Positions 44,756 to 52,907 of a stretch of 55,465 bases of DNA are shown here, one piece after another. The DNA is taken from assembly GCA_023390055.1 (NCBI GenBank), contig JAEWDP010000011.1:1-55465 (forward strand), given 5' to 3'. Position 1 is the stretch's first letter, and the number at the start of each line of letters is the position of its first letter. Position numbers and translations under genes: made by a program. The notes under the pieces were generated by a model. It had not been told where the DNA came from, ran no database searches, and saw only the letters and a list, made by a program, of their open reading frames with translations. The DNA comes from Pseudomonadota bacterium. GTDB taxonomy: Bacteria > Pseudomonadota > Alphaproteobacteria > Rhizobiales > Rhizobiaceae.

Positions 44756-44765
44756 GCAAATATTC

Positions 44766-46760
44766 TCATGGGCTATGCCCGTCGCTCTTACGACCTAGCA
44801 ACCAAAGAAGATAGGGGCCACTGATCAAAGCAGAAAACAGTCCGAGCGGAACCTGATAGGGATAGATGACGAGGCGTGAAAGCCAATCCGCTGCAACCAG
44901 GATGCCCGCTCCGAGTAAAAGCGCTGCTAGAAGCTGATGCGAAGGTCGCTGAAAGCCACCAAGCCGGGCCATATGCGGAGCCACAAGCCCGGTCAGGCTG
45001 AGCGGCCCTGCAACGAAAGAACCTGCCGCGGTCAGGAGCGCGGCCAGTAGCGCCAGGATGAACCGGGAACGAGCAACTGGCAGCCCGAGACCACGACCGA
45101 GATCGGCACCAAACGGAAGGATCGTCAACCAGCGACCCAGGAAGAAGATGGGTATCACCAGCACAAGAAGCGCGGCCAGGGAAAACATCGCCTCGGGCAT
45201 CCCGACCCGGTTGGTTGATCCGGAAATCCAGATCAGCAGCAGGTAGCTGCGCATATCTCCCTGGGCAAGAACCAGCGTGACGAGCGCCATCGAAAACGCA
45301 CCTGCCGCGATGCCTGCGAGAAGCATTCGTTCCGACGAAAAGCCAGATCGCGCCGTCAATGCCATCATCAAGAGGAACGTCACGAGCGCACCGGCTGTCA
45401 TCGAGCCAAGCATCATGGGTAATGTGGGGAAAGCAACGATAAAAAGGGCAACTGTCAGTCCTGCACCAGCGCCCGAGCTGACACCAAGCACCTCGGGGCT
45501 CGCAAGTGGATTGCCCGTCATCCGCTGCATGATCAGACCGGCTGCGGCCAACATTGCCCCTGCCCCGCCGGCGGCAACAAGCCTTGGTAGTCTCAAAGGC
45601 AACAGTTCGGCAAAGCTTTGACCGGTACTGAAAACCACGCCATCGTCCGACACACCGACACACAGCGCTGCTGCAAAGACCAGAACAAGAGTGAGAAACA
45701 ACAGGAAAAGTCCAAGTGCCGGCCGATGCAATCGCTGCAACGGCATCGTCGTTGCGACTTTGAGACCAAGCGTACTGCGCACGCGCGGCAGAAGAAGAAG
45801 GAGAAGCGGACCACCAAGCAATGCGGTTGCGGCACCAGCCGGTGCCAGATCGGAAAAACCTGGCCCCAGCAATTGCATGAAAGTGTCGGCAACGAAAAGA
45901 ACAAGGCCTCCTATTATGGTAGAACCGATGGCGATCTCAGATGTTGTCCGCGCTCCACAATATCGAGCGATCGCCGGTGCGGCGAGGCCGAGAAAACCTA
46001 TGACGCCGACGATTGCGGTTACCGATGCTGCCAGCCAGACGGCCACGACAAGAACCACAAATCGCGTCGTATGGATTGCAACTCCCAGGCTTCTTGCAGA
46101 AGTATCGTCGAGCGCCATTACCCGTAAGGGGCGCATCAACAATGCAGTTGCAATAATACCAAGAACAAGTCTCGGGAGGAGAAGTTGGCTTCCGCTCCAG
46201 TCCTGCTGGCTGAGTGAGCCTGACCCCCAGATGAAGATCGACATGACATATTCGCCGCGTGCCAGTATGATGGCGACGCTGAGAGCCGAAGCGATCATCG
46301 TCACGATCATCCCCGAAAGGGCAACTGTCACCGGATCAAGCTGGCGCTGCCAACTCAGGGCAAGAACGACGAGAAGGGCAAGGAAGCCCCCGGCAAAAGC
46401 GATCATCTCCCGAGGCAAGACCAACAGCGAAGGCCAAAGAGCAAGTGCCAGGGTCAAGGCAAGTTGCGCGCCAGCAGCGATACCAAGGGTCGAGACATCA
46501 GCAATCGGATTGCGCAAGACGTGCTGGAGCAGAGCGCCGGAAAGCCCGAGTGCTGCCCCGGCAAGGACAGCAAGGACGGCACGCGGCACGAGGCTGCTCC
46601 AGATCAGGATCGAGCGCAGCGCGTCTGCCTGGTCGGGCAGGCCCGGAACTGCAGGCATAAACCATATGGATAGAAATAGCAGGAAGAGACAGGCACCGCC
46701 AACTCCGGCAAGCAAGGGGATGCGCCAGTTCTGAATTCGTGGGCGGGTGATTTCAGCCAT
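44766..46760 (-). CDS. fhuB: FhuB-type siderophore permease, two fused FecCD domains
   Basis: 664 residues: two homologous FecCD (BtuC-like) permease halves in one chain, as in E. coli FhuB. First half: LSGALLQHVLRNPIADVSTL and IGFLGLAAPAIARY; second half: LIMQRMTGNPLASPEVLGVS, GLVAPHMARLGG. About 20 membrane helices. It forms the inner-membrane channel with FhuC and receives ferric hydroxamate from FhuD. ATG at 46760 overlaps the fhuD stop by 8 nt; a GTG at 46769 is the alternative. The fused architecture supports the Fhu assignment over single-domain FepD/FecD types. Confidence 0.93.
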   Translation of the reverse strand: MAEITRPRIQNWRIPLLAGVGGACLFLLFLSIWFMPAVPGLPDQADALRSILIWSSLVPRAVLAVLAGAALGLSGALLQHVLRNPIADVSTLGIAAGAQLALTLALALWPSLLVLPREMIAFAGGFLALLVVLALSWQRQLDPVTVALSGMIVTMIASALSVAIILARGEYVMSIFIWGSGSLSQQDWSGSQLLLPRLVLGIIATALLMRPLRVMALDDTSARSLGVAIHTTRFVVLVVAVWLAASVTAIVGVIGFLGLAAPAIARYCGARTTSEIAIGSTIIGGLVLFVADTFMQLLGPGFSDLAPAGAATALLGGPLLLLLLPRVRSTLGLKVATTMPLQRLHRPALGLFLLFLTLVLVFAAALCVGVSDDGVVFSTGQSFAELLPLRLPRLVAAGGAGAMLAAAGLIMQRMTGNPLASPEVLGVSSGAGAGLTVALFIVAFPTLPMMLGSMTAGALVTFLLMMALTARSGFSSERMLLAGIAAGAFSMALVTLVLAQGDMRSYLLLIWISGSTNRVGMPEAMFSLAALLVLVIPIFFLGRWLTILPFGADLGRGLGLPVARSRFILALLAALLTAAGSFVAGPLSLTGLVAPHMARLGGFQRPSHQLLAALLLGAGILVAADWLSRLVIYPYQVPLGLFSALISGPYLLWLLGRKSDGHSP

Positions 46761-47640
46761 TCCATGCACGCGTCAGCCCCTCCGTCAGAAGATTGGAAAA
46801 GCGCGCCGCTGCCGGTAGCGCTCCATAGGGATTGACTGGCTCAAGCATCAACACCCGCCCTTGCCTGACCTGAGGCAATGCGTTCCAGAACGCACTGCTT
46901 TCAAGGGTTGCCATGACATCTACAGGATGCGGCGGGATCAGCAGCACCCACGCATCCGGCATGGTCGCCAGCGTCTCGATCCCGATTGGCGCCGTAGCGG
47001 TATAGGCAGTTGCACCTTTCCAGGCATTGGTGAGGCCAAGCCGTACCAGGATCTCGCCGAACATGCTGTCACTGCCGAAAACGCGGTAGTGTTTTGCATC
47101 GCCGAGATTGATCGGCAAGAGTGGCCGGCCATCACCCTTGCTCAAGCTTCCACGCTGGCGATGAAGCTGCTCTTCGAGGCCTTCGATCAATGTCTTACCG
47201 GAACCAAGCCCGAGCCGTTCATCCATGGCACGTGTTGCCTGAACCGCCAGATCGAAAGGGCTGTTGTCCGCAACATAGATGGAATGCGTCTCCACCGGTG
47301 CAATGCGGCTCAAGACTGGCTCATTGGTGAGATAGAAGTTCGAGTTGAAGATCAGGTCCGGCTTTGCATGATAGAGAGCTTCGAAATTCGGAAGGCCTCG
47401 CAGGCCAAGGTCCGTGACGCCGGTTGGCACTTCGGGCTCGATGACAACCTGACGAAATTGGCGAAGCTCGGCACCTGCGACAACATTTGCACCCATGGCC
47501 AGCAACGTTTCCAGAAGCGCCCAGTCAAGCGTTGCAACACGCATGCCGGCTCGTTCTGCGGCATGCGCCCCTTGTCCAGTCATCAAGACAGCAAGGGCGG
47601 TCAACACCTGGCGTCGTGTCCACGAGGAAGAGGCATTCAT
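46753..47640 (-). CDS. fhuD: FhuD-type periplasmic siderophore-binding protein
   Basis: 295 residues. Twin-arginine signal MNASSSWTRRQVLTALAV, ending GAHAAE, so Tat export is likely. Class III binding-protein fold with LPNFEALYHAKPDLIFNSN (the second-lobe motif of the FhuD group) and a long linking helix (DLAVQATRAMDERLGL). It delivers ferric hydroxamate siderophore to FhuB. ATG at 47640 shares one base with the fhuC stop (TGATG). Confidence 0.9.
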   Translation of the reverse strand: MNASSSWTRRQVLTALAVLMTGQGAHAAERAGMRVATLDWALLETLLAMGANVVAGAELRQFRQVVIEPEVPTGVTDLGLRGLPNFEALYHAKPDLIFNSNFYLTNEPVLSRIAPVETHSIYVADNSPFDLAVQATRAMDERLGLGSGKTLIEGLEEQLHRQRGSLSKGDGRPLLPINLGDAKHYRVFGSDSMFGEILVRLGLTNAWKGATAYTATAPIGIETLATMPDAWVLLIPPHPVDVMATLESSAFWNALPQVRQGRVLMLEPVNPYGALPAAARFSNLLTEGLTRAWNG

Positions 47641-48431
47641 CACAGCAGGTAACTGACCGGCTGGTGATGGTGCGGATGCTGGAAGATACCCATCTCGACA
47701 CCAAAGATCTGTCGGAGTGCATTCTCCTGCATCACATCGCTTGGCAACCCGCTCATTAAGATGCGACCCCGATTGAGAGCCGTGATCGTATCGCAGTAGC
47801 GGGCAGCAAGGTTGATATCATGCAACACGACGATGACGGTCAGTCCACGCTCTTCGGCAAGGTTCCTTACGAGCGAAAGAACGCCCGTTTGATATGCGAG
47901 ATCAAGCGCAGAGGTTGGCTCGTCAAGGATCAGACACCGCGCATCTTGAGCGAGCATCATCGCAATCCAGGCGCGCTGGCGTTCACCGCCCGACATTTCA
48001 TCGACGCGACGATCAGCAAAGCTTTCCAGTCCGGTTCTGGCAATAGCTTCTTCGACCGCACGACGATCATTGTCACCGAAACGGCCGAGCGTGCCGTGCC
48101 AGGGAAAACGTCCTAACGCCACCAGTTCCCGTACGGTCATACCGTCCGCACCAGGTGTAAACTGAGGCATGTAGGAGGCATGCCGGGCAAATTCGCGATT
48201 GCTCCAGTCGCTTGCTGGACGACCTTGCCAGACAAGACGGCCGGACGTTGGAGCTATCTGTCTGGCAATGATCTTCAGAAGGGTGCTCTTTCCCGAACCA
48301 TTAGGCCCAACGAGACCACAGATCGTACCTTCACCCACATCGAGATCGATGTCGGACAAAATTACTTTCTTGTTCGCTGAATAGCCAACGTCTCTCAACG
48401 AAAGAAAACTGTCCGACACCTGCTCAGCCAT
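47640..48431 (-). CDS. fhuC: FhuC-type siderophore ABC ATP-binding protein
   Basis: 263 residues. Walker A GLVGPNGSGKSTLLK, signature MSGGERQRAWIAMML (the Q-R-A-W variant of FhuC/FepC), Walker B CLILDEPTSALD, and H-loop VVLHDINLAARYCD. Powers FhuB. It starts 12 nt after the receptor stop and ends overlapping fhuD; clearly one operon. Confidence 0.95.
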   Translation of the reverse strand: MAEQVSDSFLSLRDVGYSANKKVILSDIDLDVGEGTICGLVGPNGSGKSTLLKIIARQIAPTSGRLVWQGRPASDWSNREFARHASYMPQFTPGADGMTVRELVALGRFPWHGTLGRFGDNDRRAVEEAIARTGLESFADRRVDEMSGGERQRAWIAMMLAQDARCLILDEPTSALDLAYQTGVLSLVRNLAEERGLTVIVVLHDINLAARYCDTITALNRGRILMSGLPSDVMQENALRQIFGVEMGIFQHPHHHQPVSYLL

Positions 48432-48443
48432 TCATTTTCCCGC

Positions 48444-50603
48444 TTACCACTTCTTGCTCAACTTAAATGTAACGGTGCGCGCATCACCGTAGCCGCAGGC
48501 ACCTGCACCACCGCAGCTTTCGACATATTTCTTGTCAAAAACATTTGCGACATTGAGAGATGCAGTCCAGTCATTCTTCGTATAGCGGATCGCCGCATCA
48601 ACAACCGCAGATGATGGCACCTTGAGCGTGTTTACCTCGTCCGCCCAAGATTCTCCCTTGTAGCGCACGCCGCCTCCGACACTCAAACCTTCGAATGTAC
48701 CAGTTGTCACGGTATAATCGAGCCACAGTGATGCGGTCCAGTCCGGCACAATATATGGCGTCTTACCGACAAGCGCCGTGTTCAATGGATTTTTGGTAAT
48801 CTCGACATCATTGTAAGCAACTGAGCCGAGCAATCTCCAATTCTCATTCAGATTGGCTTTCGCTTCGATTTCGAAACCTTGAGACCGCACCTCACCCAAC
48901 TGGGAACTGATCCAATCGGGAGGACCCGAGGATATCGTATAGTTTTCTTTGTTTATATGAAATGCGGATGCCGTGATCGAACCATCAAAGAAGGTAGGCT
49001 CGTATTTTACGCCAACTTCAAACTGTTCGCCTTCCTCCGGTGTCAGCGGGCCATCCGAACTTGTTCCCACCAGTGGATTGAAGAAGGTTGCGACACTGGC
49101 ATAGGGTCTCAAGCCGTTTTCGAACTCGTAAGCGAGCCCGGCACGACCGCTAAATGCTCCGTCAGACTCCTTGAAACTTCTGGTTGGAGACAATCTATTG
49201 TCGAAATTCGTATGGACGTAATCATAGCGACCGTTGAGTGTCATGATCCATCCGCTGCCAAAGCGTATCTGATCCTGGACGTAAACGCCCAGTTGATTCA
49301 TGGTGACGATCTCATCATAGAGCGGACCATTGGCTGGTTGTGGCAGGCCATAGATGGGGTTGAGAACATCAATGGGACCGCCGGGACTGACAAAGTTCTG
49401 GACGTTGTCAATCCGGTAAAACCGATAATCTACACCAGCCATGAGATTATGGGTCGCACCGCCGAGATCGAATTCCCGCTCGATTCTGTTATCCCAGGCG
49501 AGTGTATCCGCACTGGTATCACCTTCAAATCCGATGCGGTTCAATTCAGTTGGCGACGCCCAGAGATATGGATAGGGGCCATATTCGTATTTGTTGAGAT
49601 GGCCATATCTGAAATTTGACGAGACTTTCCAGCCATCGTCAAATTCGTGCTCAAGCTCATACCCGATCATTGCCTGTGTATAACGGCCCACGTCCAGATC
49701 AGGTTCACCAGGAAAGAAGCGACGGGGAATTCGTCCGAACGGTGCATCAACGACAGTGCCGACATACGGCAGGAAGCCATTTCCGGTATGGACCTGATCG
49801 AGACCTGAGGCATAAGCCCAGATTGTTAACTCAGTCGCATCGTCAGGCGAGATGGTCAACTGCGGCATGATGAACCCACGCAAGTCGTTCGTGTAGTCCG
49901 TATAGCCGTCACCGCCGGCGACCTTTCCGGTCAAACGATAATGATAGATACCGCTTTCATCGACGGCATCAGAAATATCGAAACCGGCAAAGGCATTGCC
50001 GTTCGAATTGATGCCGGTCTCGGTATAGTAGAATGGAGTATCTGTCGGCCGCTTTCTGATCATATTGACGATACCGCCAGGATTTGCCCCTCCGTAGAGA
50101 ACCGATGCCGGTCCCTTCAGAACCTCGACACGTTCCAACATGAAAGGATCGATCTGAAATCCACCGAACCCATAACTGAAAAGGCTGAGTCCATCGAGGT
50201 AGACACCGGTCTGTCCAGCATCGAAACCTCGAATGTAGAACCAGTCAGTATCAGGGTCCGTACCAAAAGGAGCTGAAACAACACCTGGCGTATAGCGGAG
50301 CGCCTCATCAACCTTGTTGACCACACCACGGTCATCCATCTCCTGTTTGCCGACCACTGAAACCGCCTGTGGAACCCGGTTGATTGAGATATCAGCCTTC
50401 GCGCCGGTTCTCGTCTGTTTGGCAACATAACCCCTGACAGGCGCAATACCCGTTTGCCCCCAACCGTTTGTCGCCTCGCCTTCGATTACGATCGTCTGAA
50501 GTTGTGTTTCCTGTGCGGATGCAGAGACGGCAGTGCCAAGCGCCACAACTGCCACACTCGTTTTGAGGACGACTGACGTAACCTTCAATACTCTGGTATT
50601 CAT
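48444..50603 (-). CDS. fhuA: TonB-dependent ferric-hydroxamate (FhuA-like) receptor
   Basis: 719 residues. Signal peptide ends AVSASAQE. The TonB box is near QTIVIEG, the plug runs about residues 60-190 (INRVPQAVSVVGKQEMDDRG; TDWFYIRGFDAGQTGVYLDG; RVEVLKGPASVLYGGANPGG), and a 22-strand barrel follows, ending in an aromatic residue (FKLSKKW). The penultimate strand carries two Cys (ESCGGAGACGYG) as in FhuA/FoxA-type receptors. The start at 50603 is set by the signal peptide. First gene of the uptake operon; its promoter holds a 10-bp inverted repeat. The exact siderophore is unknown. Confidence 0.93.
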   Translation of the reverse strand: MNTRVLKVTSVVLKTSVAVVALGTAVSASAQETQLQTIVIEGEATNGWGQTGIAPVRGYVAKQTRTGAKADISINRVPQAVSVVGKQEMDDRGVVNKVDEALRYTPGVVSAPFGTDPDTDWFYIRGFDAGQTGVYLDGLSLFSYGFGGFQIDPFMLERVEVLKGPASVLYGGANPGGIVNMIRKRPTDTPFYYTETGINSNGNAFAGFDISDAVDESGIYHYRLTGKVAGGDGYTDYTNDLRGFIMPQLTISPDDATELTIWAYASGLDQVHTGNGFLPYVGTVVDAPFGRIPRRFFPGEPDLDVGRYTQAMIGYELEHEFDDGWKVSSNFRYGHLNKYEYGPYPYLWASPTELNRIGFEGDTSADTLAWDNRIEREFDLGGATHNLMAGVDYRFYRIDNVQNFVSPGGPIDVLNPIYGLPQPANGPLYDEIVTMNQLGVYVQDQIRFGSGWIMTLNGRYDYVHTNFDNRLSPTRSFKESDGAFSGRAGLAYEFENGLRPYASVATFFNPLVGTSSDGPLTPEEGEQFEVGVKYEPTFFDGSITASAFHINKENYTISSGPPDWISSQLGEVRSQGFEIEAKANLNENWRLLGSVAYNDVEITKNPLNTALVGKTPYIVPDWTASLWLDYTVTTGTFEGLSVGGGVRYKGESWADEVNTLKVPSSAVVDAAIRYTKNDWTASLNVANVFDKKYVESCGGAGACGYGDARTVTFKLSKKW

Positions 50604-50646
50604 GAAACAACCCCACCGACGCCGCAACCTTCAGCTGCGGCAAGAA

Positions 50647-50676
50647 ATAAGATGAGCCGATAACTCATCTTATCAA
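50647..50676 (-). promoter_or_regulatory. fhuA promoter with overlapping iron-box-like operator
   Basis: On the minus strand TTGATA (50676-50671), 18-nt spacer, TCTTAT (50652-50647). A perfect 10-bp inverted repeat, ataagatgag (50647-50656) and its complement (50664-50673) with 7 nt between, spans the promoter. Its centre reads TGA-N9-TCA (50653-50667), the core described for RirA iron-responsive operators in rhizobia. A repressor bound here would block the polymerase. It could instead act as a weak hairpin terminator for the upstream AraC gene. Confidence 0.6.
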
Positions 50677-50735
50677 GGCCGGATTGAACACATTTGTGAA
50701 TTTTGAAGAGATTGGGCAAATTTGGCTTGTTATGA

Positions 50736-51599
50736 CTAGGTTCGTGCCTTGCGCCAATACGAGGGGGTGATGCCTGTAACCTGGCGGAATGTGCGTGTGA
50801 AATGCGCCTGATCTGAAAACCCGGTCTCAGCGGCAACATCACTAAGGCTGCTGCCGTTGGAAAGTAGCAGTTCCTGAGCTTTTCGGATGCGCATCTTCAT
50901 CTGCCACAGATGCGGCGCGGTCCCGGTGGATGCCTTGAATGCCCGACTGAAATGCGACTGTGACAATCCTGTCAGCGATGCGAGTTCTTCAAGACGGATG
51001 CTTCTAAGGCAATTGCTTTCGATGAAATCCGTTGCGCGGCGTAATTGCCAGGAAGCAAGCGCGCCACGATTGCGCGCCATTGGCCGGCCAAGCTTCATCA
51101 CATCGATAATCAGAGCCAATGCCAAGCCGTCACCATAGAGATCATGCAAAGGCTGCGGACTTGCGCATTCACGCGCGATTAACTGCCCGAGCGCAACAAT
51201 CCTCGGATCATTGAAGAGAAGATGGGGATCGGAAAGCTTTTTCGGATCGAGGTCTTCACCGAGACGCTGAAGGATGACGTCTACATCGAAATGAACGTCG
51301 AGGTGGCGCATCGAGCGCACACCAACCACATCGACCCATAGGTCCATGCCGGCAGGCACGTAGGAAATCGGTCGCCTTTCCGTGTCCTGTGGCGTCGCCT
51401 CTCCGTCAGCAGTCATCTTCACCAGCGGATGCCCCGCTCCAACAGCATCAAGCAAGATGAAGAGCCGCGGATCGGCAGCGACATAGTAGCCTCCCGCATT
51501 GGGGGCACATTCCACCTCGGTCAGGTCGACGGTAATTCCGTTCCACTGACGACTGCGGATCTTGCCGACGACCTTGAAACCGTCAATACGGTTGCTCAT
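50736..51599 (-). CDS. AraC family transcriptional regulator of the siderophore operon
   Basis: 287 residues from the chosen start MSNRIDGFKVVG; an earlier in-frame ATG at 51629 is possible, neither with a good Shine-Dalgarno. The C-terminal double helix-turn-helix is complete: RLEELASLTGLSQSHFSRAF and LSDVAAETGFSDQAHFTRTF, then RQVTGITPSYWRKA. The N-terminal ligand domain has no clear family. It lies directly upstream of fhuA on the same strand, as siderophore-sensing AraC activators (RhrA, PchR type) often do, so control of the fhu operon is likely. Confidence 0.88.
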   Translation of the reverse strand: MSNRIDGFKVVGKIRSRQWNGITVDLTEVECAPNAGGYYVAADPRLFILLDAVGAGHPLVKMTADGEATPQDTERRPISYVPAGMDLWVDVVGVRSMRHLDVHFDVDVILQRLGEDLDPKKLSDPHLLFNDPRIVALGQLIARECASPQPLHDLYGDGLALALIIDVMKLGRPMARNRGALASWQLRRATDFIESNCLRSIRLEELASLTGLSQSHFSRAFKASTGTAPHLWQMKMRIRKAQELLLSNGSSLSDVAAETGFSDQAHFTRTFRQVTGITPSYWRKART

Positions 51600-51651
51600 G
51601 CGTGGTTGGAAAGTCAACGCGCGCACCATAAGTGGAGTTAAAACTGAAGCT

Positions 51652-51680
51652 TTAATGCGCGAAGGAAGCGGTGCTGTCAA
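51652..51680 (-). promoter_or_regulatory. Candidate promoter of the AraC gene
   Basis: On the minus strand a consensus TTGACA (51680-51675), 17-nt spacer, CATTAA (51657-51652). The -35 lies within the last arm of the hairpin at 51678-51712. Confidence 0.55.
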
Positions 51681-51712
51681 TTGCCCTGCCCGAGGTCCTG
51701 GCAGGGCAATTG
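51678..51712 (-). terminator. Strong hairpin behind clpP, likely terminator
   Basis: A perfect 13-bp stem (caattgccctgcc and complement, arms 51678-51690 and 51700-51712) with a 9-nt loop, starting 14 nt after the clpP stop. No T tract follows on the minus strand, so termination would be atypical. Confidence 0.5.
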
Positions 51713-51725
51713 GGTTTGGCAGGCC

Positions 51726-52313
51726 TTATTCGATCTCGGACTGGCTGGTAATGATGCGGGAGGCAAGCCCATAGGCCACGCCGTCCTCTGCGGAAAGCCA
51801 GTAGTCGCGATCAATATCCTTGGCGATCTTTTCCACGCTCTGGCCGGTAGCCTTGGAGAAGATACCGATCAGCCGGTCATTCATCTTGATGATTTCACGT
51901 GCCTGGATCTCGATATCGGAGGCCATGCCGCGGGTACCGCCGGATGGTTGGTGCAGGAGGAAGCGTGTATTCGGCAGGCACACCCGGCGCTCCTTGGGAG
52001 TGGCAACATAGATCAACGCACCAGCCGAGGCGACCCAGCCGGTACCGATCATCCAGACCTTGGGCTTGATGAACTTGATCATGTCGTGGATGGAATCACC
52101 GGATTCCACATGGCCACCTGGAGAATTCACGTAGATACGGATGTCATCGTCGCCGGCGGCAGCGAGCGCAACAAGCTGGGTACAGACCTTCTGTGCAAGC
52201 TCCTGGTTGATGGGACCGTAGATGAAGATCGAACGGGACTTGAAAAGGTTCGCCTCCGTTTCCTTGCCGAGCGGCAGTTCCTTCACCTTGTCGTCGTCGT
52301 TTTCGTCATTCAT
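51726..52313 (-). CDS. clpP: ClpP-family serine protease subunit (variant)
   Basis: 195 residues. Catalytic residues are Ser96 in GWVASAGA, His121 in LLHQPSGG, and an Asp in the DIDRDYWLSA segment; the oxyanion motif VNSPGGHVESG is intact. The nucleophile region differs from canonical ClpP (VASAGA for AASMGA), the mark of a second ClpP-like group common in rhizobia. GGAG 7 nt upstream fixes the start at 52313 (MNDENDDD); in-frame ATGs further up are rejected. Acts with a Clp ATPase in protein turnover; probably not the only clpP of the genome. Stands alone, bounded by a hairpin. Confidence 0.92.
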   Translation of the reverse strand: MNDENDDDKVKELPLGKETEANLFKSRSIFIYGPINQELAQKVCTQLVALAAAGDDDIRIYVNSPGGHVESGDSIHDMIKFIKPKVWMIGTGWVASAGALIYVATPKERRVCLPNTRFLLHQPSGGTRGMASDIEIQAREIIKMNDRLIGIFSKATGQSVEKIAKDIDRDYWLSAEDGVAYGLASRIITSQSEIE

Positions 52314-52442
52314 CAGTATCTCCAGCATGGAATTTGTCTGAACGGACATAATGTGTTCGCCGCGGTAAAACAATGCGCGAAACGGACTAAGGTGAACGAT
52401 ACACTCACCCCAAACATCCTGTCCCAGGTCGCAACAATCAAC

Positions 52443-52907
52443 TCAACCACGGCCTCTGTATGGCATGACACCTTGCTCCGGCAACCAGACGCCGGCTGGA
52501 ACCTCACCGGTTTGCCAAAAGACATCGATTGGTATTCCGCCACGTGGGTACCAGTACGCACCAAGTCTTAGCCACTTCGGGTCAAGGAATTCCACCAGAC
52601 GTTTTGCAATATAGATCGAACAGTCCTCGTGAAAGGCCCCGTGATTGCGGAAGGACTGCAAAAATAGCTTCAACGATTTCGATTCCACCAGGGACCGATC
52701 GGGAATGTAGTCGATCACGATATGCGCGAAGTCGGGCTGCCCCGTCATCGGGCAAAGCGAGGTGAATTCTGGTGCGGTGAAACGCACGACGTAATCGACC
52801 CCTTGATTGCTGTTTGGCACCTTCTCCAAAGTCGCTGATTCCGGGTTTTCCGGGGTATTTACGCTCTGACCGAGCTGGGAGAGGCTCGAAACATCTGTCT
52901 TGCTCAT
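52443..52907 (-). CDS. queF: NADPH-dependent preQ0 reductase
   Basis: 154 residues, unimodular QueF (tunnel-fold). The nucleophile is Cys52 in TSLCPMTGQPDFA, with the neighbouring Asp59; the NADPH motif region ESKSLKLFLQSFRNHGAFHE is present. It reduces preQ0 to preQ1 in queuosine synthesis for tRNA wobble modification. Its ATG overlaps the stop of the CDF gene by 4 nt (ATGA at 52904-52907), so the two are coupled though no functional link is known. Confidence 0.97.
   Translation of the reverse strand: MSKTDVSSLSQLGQSVNTPENPESATLEKVPNSNQGVDYVVRFTAPEFTSLCPMTGQPDFAHIVIDYIPDRSLVESKSLKLFLQSFRNHGAFHEDCSIYIAKRLVEFLDPKWLRLGAYWYPRGGIPIDVFWQTGEVPAGVWLPEQGVMPYRGRG

Noticed and set aside
50647..50673. 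Reading the fhuA dyad purely as a terminator of the AraC gene
   Set aside because: The stem is AT-rich and weak, the trailing T content is poor, and the repeat coincides with a promoter and an iron-box core, so an operator is the better reading, though not proven.
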